Of a stretch of DNA of 64,000 nucleotides, positions 22,490 to 31,084 are shown one piece after another. Numbering within the stretch: the stretch's first letter is position 1; each line of letters opens with the position of its first letter. Source of the DNA: Arion vulgaris. Its lineage: Eukaryota > Mollusca > Gastropoda > Stylommatophora > Arionidae. Made by a program: the position numbers and the translations under genes. The stretch is from contig CM036755.1 in assembly GCA_020796225.1 (NCBI GenBank), forward strand, positions 81,289,150 through 81,353,149. The letters are read 5' to 3'. Under the pieces are notes generated by a model. That model made no database searches and was not told where the DNA came from. It saw nothing but the letters and a program-made list of their open reading frames with translations.

Positions 22490-23290
22490 GGTCGAGGAAG
22501 ACATTGATCGCATGTTAAATATGTGGTCACTTGTACATATGTTCCTTCTATACCCAGCTTGTGTTATGTTAATGCTTTCTTCCATTTTCCTACAAAGTCT
22601 TCCCATAACTATTTTTTAGTCAGATTTTACTTGTGTTACTAATCAATGCTACTGTTCTATAGTTGGTACATAATTTGGTGTCTCCTTTTTAGGTATTGGG
22701 ATAAATATTGATCTGTTCCATTCCTTTGGCCATATTCCTGTTTCCCGTACCTTTTTGCATATTGCATGATATATTTTTGTGCTGCTTTGTTCTCCTCCTG
22801 CTTCTATAAACTCCGCTGAAATATCAGATCCTGGTGATTTTCCTTTCTTCAAGCTTTTTATTGCCCAATTCACTCACTGTAGGAATGGTTTTGGCTCTGT
22901 CTATTTGATTATTTCAGTATTTGCTCTATTGCACTTTTCGCCTCTGTTTATATACATTTCTCTGCAATATTCTTTCCATCTGTAGATAATTTCTTCTTCT
23001 TCTTTTATTGTTCTTCCCACACTATCTTTTATTGCATTTAGTTTTGGTTTAAACGTTATGGTCACTGCTTAAATTTCTCTGAACATTTTCTGCTCCCTCC
23101 CTTTTTTCTGGTGTGCTTCTAACTTTCCACAACAATCTTGTAGGTATTGCTTTTTATCTCTTCTTATGTTCTTTCTTATTTCTTCTGTTATATTTGTGTA
23201 GGCTATCCTATTTTCTTTCTTGTGTCTATTTCTCCATCCTCTATTGTATTAATTCTAGTGTATTATTTGCAATTCACTCATTCTTTATGT
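22490..23290 (-). pseudogene. LINE reverse transcriptase N-terminal part (duplicated block)
   Basis: The minus strand encodes AIKSLKKGKSPGSDISAEFI, GIWPKEWNRSIFIPIPKK and then, after 22640, QAGYRR and TSDHIFNMRSM in broken frames. These are the fingers of a LINE reverse transcriptase. The upstream linker is Lys/Glu-rich. The same DNA recurs on the plus strand at 63180-63796 as part of an inverted segmental duplication. It ends abruptly against LINE-A at 22480. Confidence 0.8.
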
Positions 23291-23410
23291 CTTTTCTTCG
23301 TGTCACCATATCTCTGGCTGATGACATGTCTTTTCTTGGTGTCACCATATCTCTGGCTGATGACATGTCTTTTCTTGGTGTCACCATATCTCTGGCTGAT
23401 GACAATACGA
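23291..23410. repeat. 39-bp tandem repeat, 3 copies
   Basis: The unit is TGTCTTTTCTTGGTGTCACC followed by ATATCTCTGGCTGATGACA. The paralog at about 63125-63170 carries only one unit, so the expansion is specific to this copy. Confidence 0.93.
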
Positions 23411-23433
23411 TATCTCTATAATAGGATATCTTT

Positions 23434-23707
23434 CATAATAGAAGCTCTTCAATGCATCATGTTGGACACATCTTGAGAAGAAATGATCAAAGAATATCAA
23501 AGCAGGCATTGAAGTGGGATGCCAAAGGTTCAAAAAAGAGAGAACGATCTAGGGAGGCACTGAAACAAACTGTGCTGAGAGAGGCAAAAAATATCGATCT
23601 CAGTTATATGGAGGAGATTAAGTGTGTTGTCCTGAATAGGGAGATATAGAGAAATTGCTTGCTGACCCTATGTAACGTATAACGGTACGAGAAGAATTAT
23701 TATTATT
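23434..23707 (+). pseudogene. LINE-C ORF2 C-terminus and 3' tail
   Basis: It encodes MHHVGHILRRNDQRISKQAL, then KWDAKGSKKRERSREALKQT and NREI, with WRNCLLTLCN in another frame. The end is GGTACGAGAAGAATTATTATT. GHxLRR...ALxWDAKGxxKR followed by WRN is a common LINE C-terminal pattern. It lies opposite in orientation to the adjacent reverse transcriptase fragment, so it is a separate insertion. Confidence 0.8.
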
Positions 23708-23939
23708 TACTCTATGCATCTTTGCACTGTATGTCGTGTCTTTTTAATGTTAACCTTGTCACCCTAACAGAGATTGCACCATTGACTCTGCCAGTTCTCT
23801 AACAAGTGACAGTGCTCTATTCCAACTCCTTACTCCCATGCCTGATGCATACTTAATATTTCAAGACCAACAATTATTCTTTTTTGTCCTTATTTATGCG
23901 TAGTTTATATGTTCTATTCAGCGCCGACGTTACTTCTAA

Positions 23940-24200
23940 AGTTCTCATTTCAATAAACTGCTTTTAACTTTCTTCGTGAGTTTCTTGTGTGTAACCTTGC
24001 CATACAATTTCAGTTTAATTTAAACTGCCAATGCTGAACTTGAACACGTCACCTATAAGACTAGGAACTCGATCTCGCCTACACTGAGATCAGGAATAGT
24101 CCCTGGAAAAATATTCCAAATCACTTCATTCGGCTAACGAACTGAGTACCTTTGTAGTGAGAGTCGAGAAAGTTACCTCCACGTGCAAAAACCCCTTGAG
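23940..24200 (-). mobile_element. SINE-A, head-containing part
   Basis: ACTAGGAACTCGATCTCGCC and a degenerate tRNA-like head (about 24130-24200) in the minus orientation. It is the inverted paralog of 61965-62240. Confidence 0.7.
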
Positions 24201-24224
24201 TAATTTAAAATTTATCAAAAACAA

Positions 24225-24416
24225 TTATTTAATAGAAGTTCTTCCTACACAGACTTTAACTATTTTCAAAATTATATGGGGACCCTCGCCGGTGCTGCGG
24301 AGTTGGTGAACTCCAGCTGAGATCTTTATATGTAAGAAAGATATCGGAGCAGACATGTCTATTGACCAAAGTGCAATGATAATGACCAAATCAATCAATC
24401 AACCAATCAGACAATT

Positions 24417-24465
<49 letters not shown>

Positions 24466-24480
24466 ATCAAATAGATTTAG
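24225..24480 (+). mobile_element. SINE-A 3' part with (AATC)n tail
   Basis: GGGGACCCTCGCCGGTGCTG, then CGGAGTTGGTGAACTCC and GAAAGATATCGGAGCAGACA, followed by AATCAATC repeats to about 24475. It is oriented opposite to the preceding SINE-A head. The same head-to-head arrangement is seen at 61790-62240. Confidence 0.75.
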
Positions 24481-24905
24481 CCCTTCTATACTGCGTTATC
24501 ACCCATTTAAGAAACCGTGTATATTCCTGGTATTCGTTTTTACACCCGTTCATAGTAACAATATGTTTACATTTAGTTCCTAACAACGCATACGAGAAAA
24601 TATAATATGTCCTGCAAGTAATACAACTACACATTCGTTATCTAGAACGCATTACTCTCAGAAGTGGACCCAAGTTTTGTTAGTTACAATGTTAACGGTT
24701 TCTGCAATCTTGTATCTTATAATGTCGCACGTATGTACCTGCCTAGGCTAGGCACAAGTGGAGAGGACACTTCATCCTTTCATCCGGCTCGGACACAACA
24801 CGATAGAGTTGTGTGGAAAGCGACATTGCTCAAATGACCAGAGTCATTCGAAAAGAGACTAAGGGATGAACTGAAAGACAAGAGAGAAATGCGAAAACTT
24901 TAAAA
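24481..24905. other. Unassigned stretch
   Basis: No features were recognised. It is not matched in the corresponding place of the other duplication arm. Confidence 0.5.
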
Positions 24906-25492
24906 TAATCGCAAACGATAGAAAGAAAAACAATACAATACTAAATAGCTAGAACTAAGTAACTGGTACTAGGTAACGAGTATTTCATACAAATGTAACG
25001 AATAACACAAAACTTAAAAGTAGCTGGCTTAAATATTAATACTTACATTCAATAGTTAGAACCTCTTACGAAACAAAAATGGACACATATATTTATGTTT
25101 TCTTTGAAATGCACAAATTTTAGTATTAAGACTTTCAAACGTGATTCTGTGACTAGAGACACTATGGCGACTGGGCTCGTCTAGGCAAATCACATATATA
25201 ACATCAGTCAGTCGTGTTAACAATTTACTTCCTGCTTTAAACCAGTTATGTATAATATAGTTTAAAAAGTCGTGTAGGAGATGTGTCACGCAATGTTGAA
25301 GGATAAGTGTTTGAATTGATCGTGTCAAATATCTAGACCAACTGAAGAGCAGGATATAGAAGTATGGGGTGTGTAAGAGTTGACTATCTTTTCTCGCTAT
25401 TTAACCATTAACTACCAAGTTTCGCAGTCTGTGCCTGTTTGTATGTCTTATTTGAAATGTGCCGCAGATTGCGACATGATTTGTTTCATTGT
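24906..25492 (-). repeat. Duplicated block X, with the empty hAT site
   Basis: This is the reverse complement of 54545-54724 joined to 58699-59120. It contains the uninterrupted sequence AGTTGGTCTAGATATTTGAC (as reverse complement, near 25325-25350) where the other copy holds the hAT element. A 90-codon minus-strand frame (HNWFKAGSKLLTRLTDVIY) is conserved between copies, which suggests an older coding or transposon-derived origin. No domain was recognised. Confidence 0.85.
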
Positions 25493-25494
25493 TT

Positions 25495-25890
25495 CAGTTT
25501 TGAATATCTTCATTGCACTCAGGACATGTTTATAGGTGCTCTGATCTCCTTCGTAATATCTTCAACAGCGCCCAGCGACTGACCGTACCAGTTCGAATTA
25601 GATTGATGAGCCTACTCGTATACCTGTTGCGCTGTTATTTTCTGGCCACTCCAAATAATTGACGTGGATTGGTTTTAAAGAAAATCTTCTTTGCAGCCAC
25701 AGTCTATGAGGGCGCTCTAAATGCCAGCTCTATCCATTGGCTGGCCGTCTGATATGGTGGCAGAGCCAGCATCTCTGTTCTCTCATTGGCTGGCCGTCTG
25801 ATATGGTGGCAGAGCCAGCATCTCTGTTCTCTCATTGACAACGACACCCATGTGCCCCGGAACGAAAATAAGTGTAAATTGTGAAATACA
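25495..25890 (-). mobile_element. LINE-B RNase H tail fragment
   Basis: Matches 1560-1950 (AATATCTTCATTGCACTC, GACTGACCGTACCAGTTC, CATGTGCCCCGGAAC). It contains a local duplication of CTCATTGGCTGGCCGTCTGA at about 25730-25800. It is decayed. Confidence 0.8.
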
Positions 25891-25954
25891 TTGTAAAATC
25901 AGCTAAAAATTTACGTTAACGCATATTGATTGTTTCTAGTTCATGACACGTCAC

Positions 25955-26115
25955 ATACAAAGAGTGTTGCACAAAGCAGGAACTCCGCAGCTCCAGCAAC
26001 GATCCTAGGGAGCACATGAAAAACTTGCACATGTAACTCGGCTCTATTCAAACTCGCAATCTTCAGAATGATATCAAACGACTAACCCACTTCGCTATAG
26101 AGATCCGCATAGAAG
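25955..26115 (-). mobile_element. SINE-B, degenerate
   Basis: GTTGCACAAAGCAGGAACTC, CGCAGCTCCAGCAACGATCC and a tRNA-like head ending CTATAGAGATCCGC. It matches 44745-44925. Confidence 0.65.
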
Positions 26116-26189
26116 AAGGAGAACAGTCGGAAACGATCTGAAATGAACTAAGCTAGCTTGCTCAATACAAGTCTGTTTGGAGGACTTGT

Positions 26190-27095
26190 GATGATGCCTT
26201 ATTACTTACTTAATCCCGTCATGCCTAATGACACATGGGGCTTCAGAAAGGACTTTCCATGCTCTCCTGTCCCGTGCAACCTTCAGCGCAGAGCCCCACG
26301 TCAGAGATGCGGTGTCCAGTTCCTCTTCCATCATGCGCCTCCATGTTGTCCGTGGTCTGCCTTTCTTTCTCTTTCCCTCTGGTGTCCAAGTGAGGGCTAT
26401 CCTTGCAGTCATTTCTTGTCTCATTCTAATAACATGTCCGAGCCATTTCCATCTTCTCTTTTGAGTATGTCATTCATTGCCTCTTGTCTTGTGTCTTGGA
26501 GTAGTTGGTTATTGGATATTTTTACTGGCCAAAAGATTCCCAAGATTCTGCGAAGACAAGAGTGGTGGAAAACTGACAGCCTGCTAGTATCTCCTTTGGT
26601 CATCCTCCAACACTCCGATCCGTAGAGCAAAACTGGCAAGACAATGCTTTTATAGAGTTTAAGCTTTGTGGTCCTATTGTAGATTTTGGACTTCCATACT
26701 GGTTTCATTCTGGCAAAAGCGGTTCTGGCCTTACTTAGACGTGATTTTATATCTTCCTCTGTGCCACCATTTAGTGTCAGTATGCTACCAAGATATGTAA
26801 ACTGCTCAACCCTTTCCAGTGTTTCATTTTCTAACATTACTGGTTGTTGGATTTCACTGTTTGTCATAATTTTTGTTTTTCCTGTGTTTGTTTTGAGGCC
26901 TACTGTCTTTGCCGTGCTGTGAAGTATTGTACTTTTCTCTTGTATATGTTCATATTTGTGTGACACCAGTGCTATATCGTCTGCAAAGTCCAGGTCCTCA
27001 AGCATCTCGAAAGGGGTCCATCTTATTCCTCTTGGTGCTTGTTGTTTTATGGCATTTTTAGCACCCAGTCAATTGTAATACTAAACAAAAATACT
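26190..27095 (-). pseudogene. LINE-E reverse transcriptase and C-terminus
   Basis: The minus strand encodes RGIRWTPFEMLEDLDFADDI (catalytic FADD), TNTGKTKIMTN, VEQFTYLGSILTLNGGTEED, VLPVLLYGSECWRMTKGDTS and LRRILGIFWPVKISNNQLL. After a frameshift near 26424 come IALTWTPEGKRKKGRPRTTW and APCVIRHDGIK at the end. The 3' tail is (AGTA)-like at 26195-26210. The active-site and thumb motifs are unusually well kept. The protein would be the polymerase and C-terminus of an RTE-like LINE. The 5' side stops at the Penelope fragment. Confidence 0.92.
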
Positions 27096-27258
27096 AATGG
27101 GTAGCTACAGGGGTCATTTCAATGATACTGGCCATTCAGGAGCTTGCGATGTCCAGGTCACAGCCATCCGATCATGTTCCTCTGATGATCGTAGTCGATT
27201 TGCTCTGGAGAATCGGTTGATTTCTTTGTATGGTACCTTGCGACCACGAGGGCTCAAC

Positions 27259-27400
27259 GTATTACATTCTTATGCTTCTTAGTACTTTCTCTTCCCATGC
27301 TTTGTAATCTATATGGGTATATGTTGCATGTATTACATTCTTATGCTTCTTAGTACTTTCTCTTCCCATGCTTTGTAATCTATATGGGTATATGTTGCAT
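27259..27400. repeat. 71-bp tandem duplication in Penelope 3' DNA, 2 copies
   Basis: GTATTACATTCTTATGCTTC starts at 27259 and 27330. The copies at 51600-51680 and 52865-52940 have one unit. The duplicated segment overlaps the source of the 39-bp array at 31085. Confidence 0.93.
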
Positions 27401-27575
27401 GTATTCAAGTTATATATTTACTAGATGTTTCATTGTTTCTTTTGCGTTCTATTTCTAGTTTTTGTGTTACATTTATTTCGTTATTCGTTTTTATTCCAGA
27501 TTTTCCTTAGATACGTTTGTATTTGGTCGTCCATTTGTGTTTCATTTTAATTTGTCAATCCTGTTTGTTCGTTTG

Positions 27576-27609
27576 CTTGATAAAGGCCTTGTTGGTCAAA
27601 ACGTCGCTG
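27576..27609 (+). ncRNA. Hammerhead-like motif of Penelope 3' region (degenerate)
   Basis: CTTGATAAAGGCCTTGTTGG followed by TCAAAACG resembles the hammerhead core CTGATGA, stem II and GAAAC. Both core strands are altered here (GAAAC is CAAAAC), so cleavage is unlikely. It is listed as a family landmark. Confidence 0.35.
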
Positions 27610-27721
27610 TTTATCGTCACTGTTTCTGTATTTTGTAAAACTATAGTACTTTGTTTGTACGTGTTTCGCTATTTACCAAGTTTTACTGCAGTTTTCCCCC
27701 TATTTCGATATTGATGGCTGT

Positions 27722-28000
27722 TGTTGATCTCATTATCCAGTCAATAGCCAGCAGGAAACGAAAGGGTGGTAGAAGGCAGCACTGTCGCACACCAGTCTTT
27801 ATGTAAGGGTAATAAAAAGCAGCCCTGTCGCACACTAGTCTTTATGTAAGGGTGATAAAAAGCAGCCCTGTTGCACACCAGTCTCTATGTAAGGGTGATA
27901 AAAAGCAGCCCTGTTGGACACCAGTCTTTATGTAAGGGTGATAAAAAGCAGCCCTATTGCACACCAGTCTCTACGTTAAAGGATTTTGTAAAATTACAGA
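27722..28000 (-). pseudogene. LINE reverse transcriptase motif B fragment with 43-bp expansion
   Basis: The minus strand encodes TGVRQCCLLPPFRFLLAIDW then IMR (about 27800-27730), matching the reverse transcriptase motif B pattern TGVRQGCLLSPFLF. Going upstream on that strand, the same codons become a 43-bp tandem repeat. Confidence 0.75.
27764..27978. repeat. 43-bp tandem repeat, about 5 copies, from reverse transcriptase DNA
   Basis: AGCCCTGTTGCACACCAGTC then TTTATGTAAGGGTGATAAAA repeats with period 43 (for example 27821 and 27864). The reverse complement contains the GTGTGCGACAGGGCTGC codons of motif B (VRQGC). Confidence 0.92.
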
Positions 28001-28024
28001 GTATGGTCTATTTTTATTTCCCCT

Positions 28025-28222
28025 TCCGATCCAGAAACACTAGAGCTTTCAGCTATTCGGCTCGGTGCCATGGACATCGTAACCCTTTGGTTCGGCGCCA
28101 CGAACACCGTAAATCTGAAGAATCTGTGGCTTTTCTGCCAGCCCACGGAATAGAACCGCACTCACAGAGGCCTTGTCACCCGTCGCCCAACGTGCCACGA
28201 ATACGCAGGGCAGGCGGGCTAT
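28025..28222 (-). mobile_element. SINE-E (tRNA-derived)
   Basis: On the minus strand it has GTTGGGCGACGGGTGACAAG as tRNA-like head, a B-box-like GGTTCTATTCC, and then a body with GGTTACGATGTCCATGGCAC and GCCGAATAGCTGAAAGCTC. It matches 43468 (minus) and 34240 (plus). Confidence 0.8.
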
Positions 28223-28284
28223 ATCAAATTCTCATATATCGTAATGTGAAGATTTGAATGTTCTATTTCATTCACTCATCTGCT

Positions 28285-28400
28285 TCCTCTTCTTCTTCTT
28301 CTTGCGTTCGCCCGCTTTGAATTCAGGCGTAGTCAGAGTGCCTGGTATAGCGCTTCTGATTGATTTATGCATGAAGGCCTGCTTTCCTTTTTATCAGTGT
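28285..28400 (+). repeat. Dispersed repeat D
   Basis: GCGTTCGCCCGCTTTGAATT and TGGTATAGCGCTTCTGATTG are shared with 35335-35490. Its nature is unknown. A preceding TCTTCTTCTTCTT run may be its tail on the other strand. Confidence 0.6.
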
Positions 28401-28403
28401 TTG

Positions 28404-28507
28404 CTGTATTCTTCATCTGTTGTATTCTTCATCTGCTGTATTCTTCATCTGTTGTATTCTTCATCTGCTGTATTCTTCATCTGTTGTATTCTTCATCTGT
28501 TGTATTC
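28404..28507. repeat. 15-bp tandem repeat, about 7 copies
   Basis: TGTATTCTTCATCTG repeats with C/T variation at one position. Confidence 0.93.
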
Positions 28508-28557
28508 TACAAAGAATTATAAACAAAAAAAATATGTTTCTTCATCGAACTCTCCAT

Positions 28558-29180
28558 ATGATCTGTGATCTGTGTTCTGTGATCTGTGTTCTGTGATCTG
28601 TGTTCTGTGATCTGTGATCTGTGATCTGTGTTCTGTGGTCTGTGGTCTGTGGTCTGTGGTCTGTGTTCTGTGATCTGTGATCTGTGATCTGTGATCTGTG
28701 TTCTGTGGTCTGTGGTCTGTGGTCTGTGGTCTGTGGTCTGTGGTCTGTGATCTGTGATCTGTGATATGTGATATGTGATATGTGATATGTGATATGTGAT
28801 ATGTGATATGTGATCTGTGATCTGTGTTCTGTGTTCTGTGATCTGTGTTCTGTGATCTGTGATCTGTGATCTGTGATCTGTGTTCTGTGATCTGTGATCT
28901 GTGATCTGTGTTCTGTGATCTGTGTTCTGTGATCTGTGATCTGTGATCTGTGATCTGTGATCTGTGATCTGTGTTCTGTGATCTGTGTTCTGTGATCTGT
29001 GTTCTGTGATCTGTGTTCTGTGATCTGTGATCTGTGATTTGTGATCTGTGATCGATCTGTGATCTGTGATCTGTGTTCTGTGTTCTGTGATCTGTGTTCT
29101 GTGATCTGTGATCTGTGATCTGTGTTCTGTGTTCTGTGTTCTGTGATCTGTGATATGTGATCTGTGATCTGTGATTTGTA
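28558..29180. repeat. 7-bp array TGTGNTC, about 88 copies
   Basis: Heptamers TGTGATC, TGTGTTC, TGTGGTC and TGTGATA occur in runs. GTC units cluster at 28635-28750 and ATA units at 28760-28812. Blocks of the same variant suggest segmental re-amplification. It is unlike the TTAGGG-type telomere repeat. Confidence 0.97.
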
Positions 29181-29194
29181 TGTGTTGTGAGCCT

Positions 29195-29378
29195 AATGGG
29201 TGATTGTACGTACGTTATGCTAGTTATGCGCCTACAAGTAGGACAGCCAGCACATCCGATTTCTGCGATCCTTTTTATTTACTAGGGTAACTTTTCTACC
29301 TCAGTCGCCTCTTATGATATGCCTTGTAGGTAGCAGTGGTACTATTATTTGTTCCCGTTCCCGTGCGAGCGCCGGAAA
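29195..29378 (-). mobile_element. SINE-C1 fragment
   Basis: ATGCGCCTACAAGTAGGACA, TTTTTATTTACTAGGGTAAC and GTCGCCTCTTATGATATGCC match 10986-11240. Confidence 0.8.
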
Positions 29379-29479
29379 CACATACACAAAAAGAATGAAA
29401 TTAATGTTGGGAATATTTTTGTTTAATTAAATGTTTTCTGCTTGTCATATGGCTTGATAGGAAATTGGTACTACCTTAA

Positions 29480-29690
29480 CGGTTTTTCAGGTGGCTTGTC
29501 GTATTGCAAGAGTTAAACCCTCGACTCGCACTGTGAAGGTCGTGGGTTCGAATCGGAACTGCGACGTTCTGTTCACGAGTGTACTTTATTCAGAGACCAC
29601 TAGGAATTTGGCCGGGGCTACGGAGTTCGTGCTTTGTGCTATACTCTCGGCAGATGGCGTACCATTTTTACGAGATGGACAGAGCCACCA
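29480..29690 (+). mobile_element. SINE-B
   Basis: The tRNA-like head has GTCGTGGGTTCGAATCGG (B box). Then come GTTCTGTTCACGAGTG, GGGGCTACGGAGTTCGTGCT and ATACTCTCGGCAGATGG. It is collinear with 55846-56088. Confidence 0.8.
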
Positions 29691-29765
29691 CTCTATCCTG
29701 GGCAACTTGCTCAATCTCCTCCATGGAACTGAGACCGATATTAAGAAACGAACTTAACACTTTAA
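29691..29765 (-). mobile_element. LINE-C 3' end sliver
   Basis: CCTGGGCAACTTGCTCAATC and TCCATGGAACTGAGACCGAT match 62630-62680 and 53415-53460. Confidence 0.7.
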
Positions 29766-29794
29766 AATAGCAGACAACGTTTCCTCCTTTCTTC

Positions 29795-29940
29795 AGCCTA
29801 GAATACTTACAAGTCACATATATAGCTCGTTCAGTCTAGAATACATACAAGTCACAGATATAGCTCGTTCAGCCTAGAATACCTACAAGTCACATATATA
29901 GCTCGTTCAGTCTAGAATACCTACAAGTCACATATATAGG
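29795..29940. repeat. 38-bp tandem repeat, about 4 copies
   Basis: AGCCTAGAATACCTACAAGT then CACATATATAGCTCGTTC repeats with single-base variants. Confidence 0.92.
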
Positions 29941-30140
29941 TCCTTTCCGCAGAAATGACAACTCCTCCAACCGTGAGTGAGTATTGCACAAAACAAAAAC
30001 TCCATAGCTCCGGCAACAAATTTATGAATCTCCGATAAAATGTATTCGTGAACAAAATGGCGTTGTCCAGATTTGAACCCATGACTTTTGGAAGGCAAGG
30101 CAACGACATAAGCACTTAGATACGGAGACCCCCAAGCTCG
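29941..30140 (-). mobile_element. SINE-B
   Basis: GAGTATTGCACAAAACAAAA, CTCCATAGCTCCGGCAAC and a head with AGATTTGAACCCATGAC (B box complement). It is inverted relative to 29480. Confidence 0.8.
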
Positions 30141-30154
30141 ACTACCCCCATCCA

Positions 30155-30445
30155 CCAAGAATCATCACCATTTCATTTCGGTAAATTCTTATGTGCGCTC
30201 CGGTCTCTTTGTTACACATAACGATTTCAGCGGCAGAGCACGAGCACCTCAACACCGTATAGGTCTAAAATGTAATTTTTGCGAATGTTTGAAAATGTCT
30301 GCTAAATTTACTTATATCTGTATGAACTTTTCTCAGACAGCGGCTTTCCAACCCATGCAGACTTCATGAAGCGTGTTTGTTAACACGCTCTGATATAACC
30401 AGGAAAAACCTCGATCTTAGGTTGAAACTTTATCTGAAAGAATCC
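30155..30445 (-). mobile_element. SINE-A-like, older variant
   Basis: TTCATTTCGGTAAATTCTTA, TGCGCTCCGGTCTCTTTG and CAGACAGCGGCTTTCCAACC parallel the SINE-A 3' half with many substitutions. Confidence 0.6.
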
Positions 30446-30779
30446 TCATCTTAAAGAAACTTTAATTCCCTGCATAAGAAACTAACATTACGATATAATG
30501 TAGCTACACAACGTACTTCCGTTCGTCAGCCTAAAAATGAATACATGACACATAGATAGGCTAACAAGTGGTATTAAGAACGAATCCAGAAGAAGTACAA
30601 GAAGTCTGAGATAGCTAGTTAGATACTACTTAATGATTGACAGACAGTTAGATTAAGGAGATAAACTGAGTAGAGGACAGCATGACAACAGTTAGAAATA
30701 ACGTATGGATCGTGATTACAATTTACTTCCTCTTTGACATCCTGTTAGAAAACATTATCGATATAAGGAGAGACTGCAG
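30446..30779. other. Unassigned stretch
   Basis: Nothing was recognised between the SINE and the Penelope 3' segment. Confidence 0.4.
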
Positions 30780-31084
30780 TAAAACTATGTAGCAATGGCT
30801 AAACACGTAATAACAAAGTACTGTAGTTTTATCAAATACAAAAACAATGACAATACACAGCAACGTTTCGACCACAATGCCTTTATCAAGTAAACGATAC
30901 AATAGGAGTGACGAACTTTACAGCAAACTACATATAGATTACGACAGAAATATCCCAACGGTCTTGAATATCTGTGACTAAAACAAATAACGAAATAAAT
31001 GCACAAAAACTAGAGTTAAATAAAAGAGAGAAACAATACAAAATGATACACACACACATATATATATATATAACTTAAATACAT
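30780..31084 (-). mobile_element. Penelope-like 3' region
   Basis: It matches the complement of 52940-53200: AAAGTACTGTAGTTTTATCA, GCAACGTTTCGACCACAATG, CCTTTATCAAG. It is the 3'-most part of an element whose upstream side has become the 39-bp satellite that follows. It includes a short (TA)n at 31059. Confidence 0.85.

Larger units (their letters stand above)
27096..27718 (+). mobile_element. Penelope-like element fragment: GIY-YIG C-terminus plus 3' UTR
   Basis: The plus strand encodes HFNDTGHSGACDVQVTAIRS, then FALENRLISLYGTLRPRGLN, the C-terminal half of a GIY-YIG endonuclease. The stop is followed by a 3' region matching 52860-53250, with TTGATAAAGGCCTTGTTGG. The first 20 bases (ATGGGTAGCTACAGGGG) are the reverse complement of the expected CCCTGTAGCTACCCAT, so the 5' edge is a small foldback. 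It sits between two LINE reverse transcriptase fragments. Confidence 0.85.

Noticed and set aside
28558..29180. Telomere-like repeat
   Set aside because: The heptamer TGTGNTC is not a known animal telomere unit and lies between SINEs.
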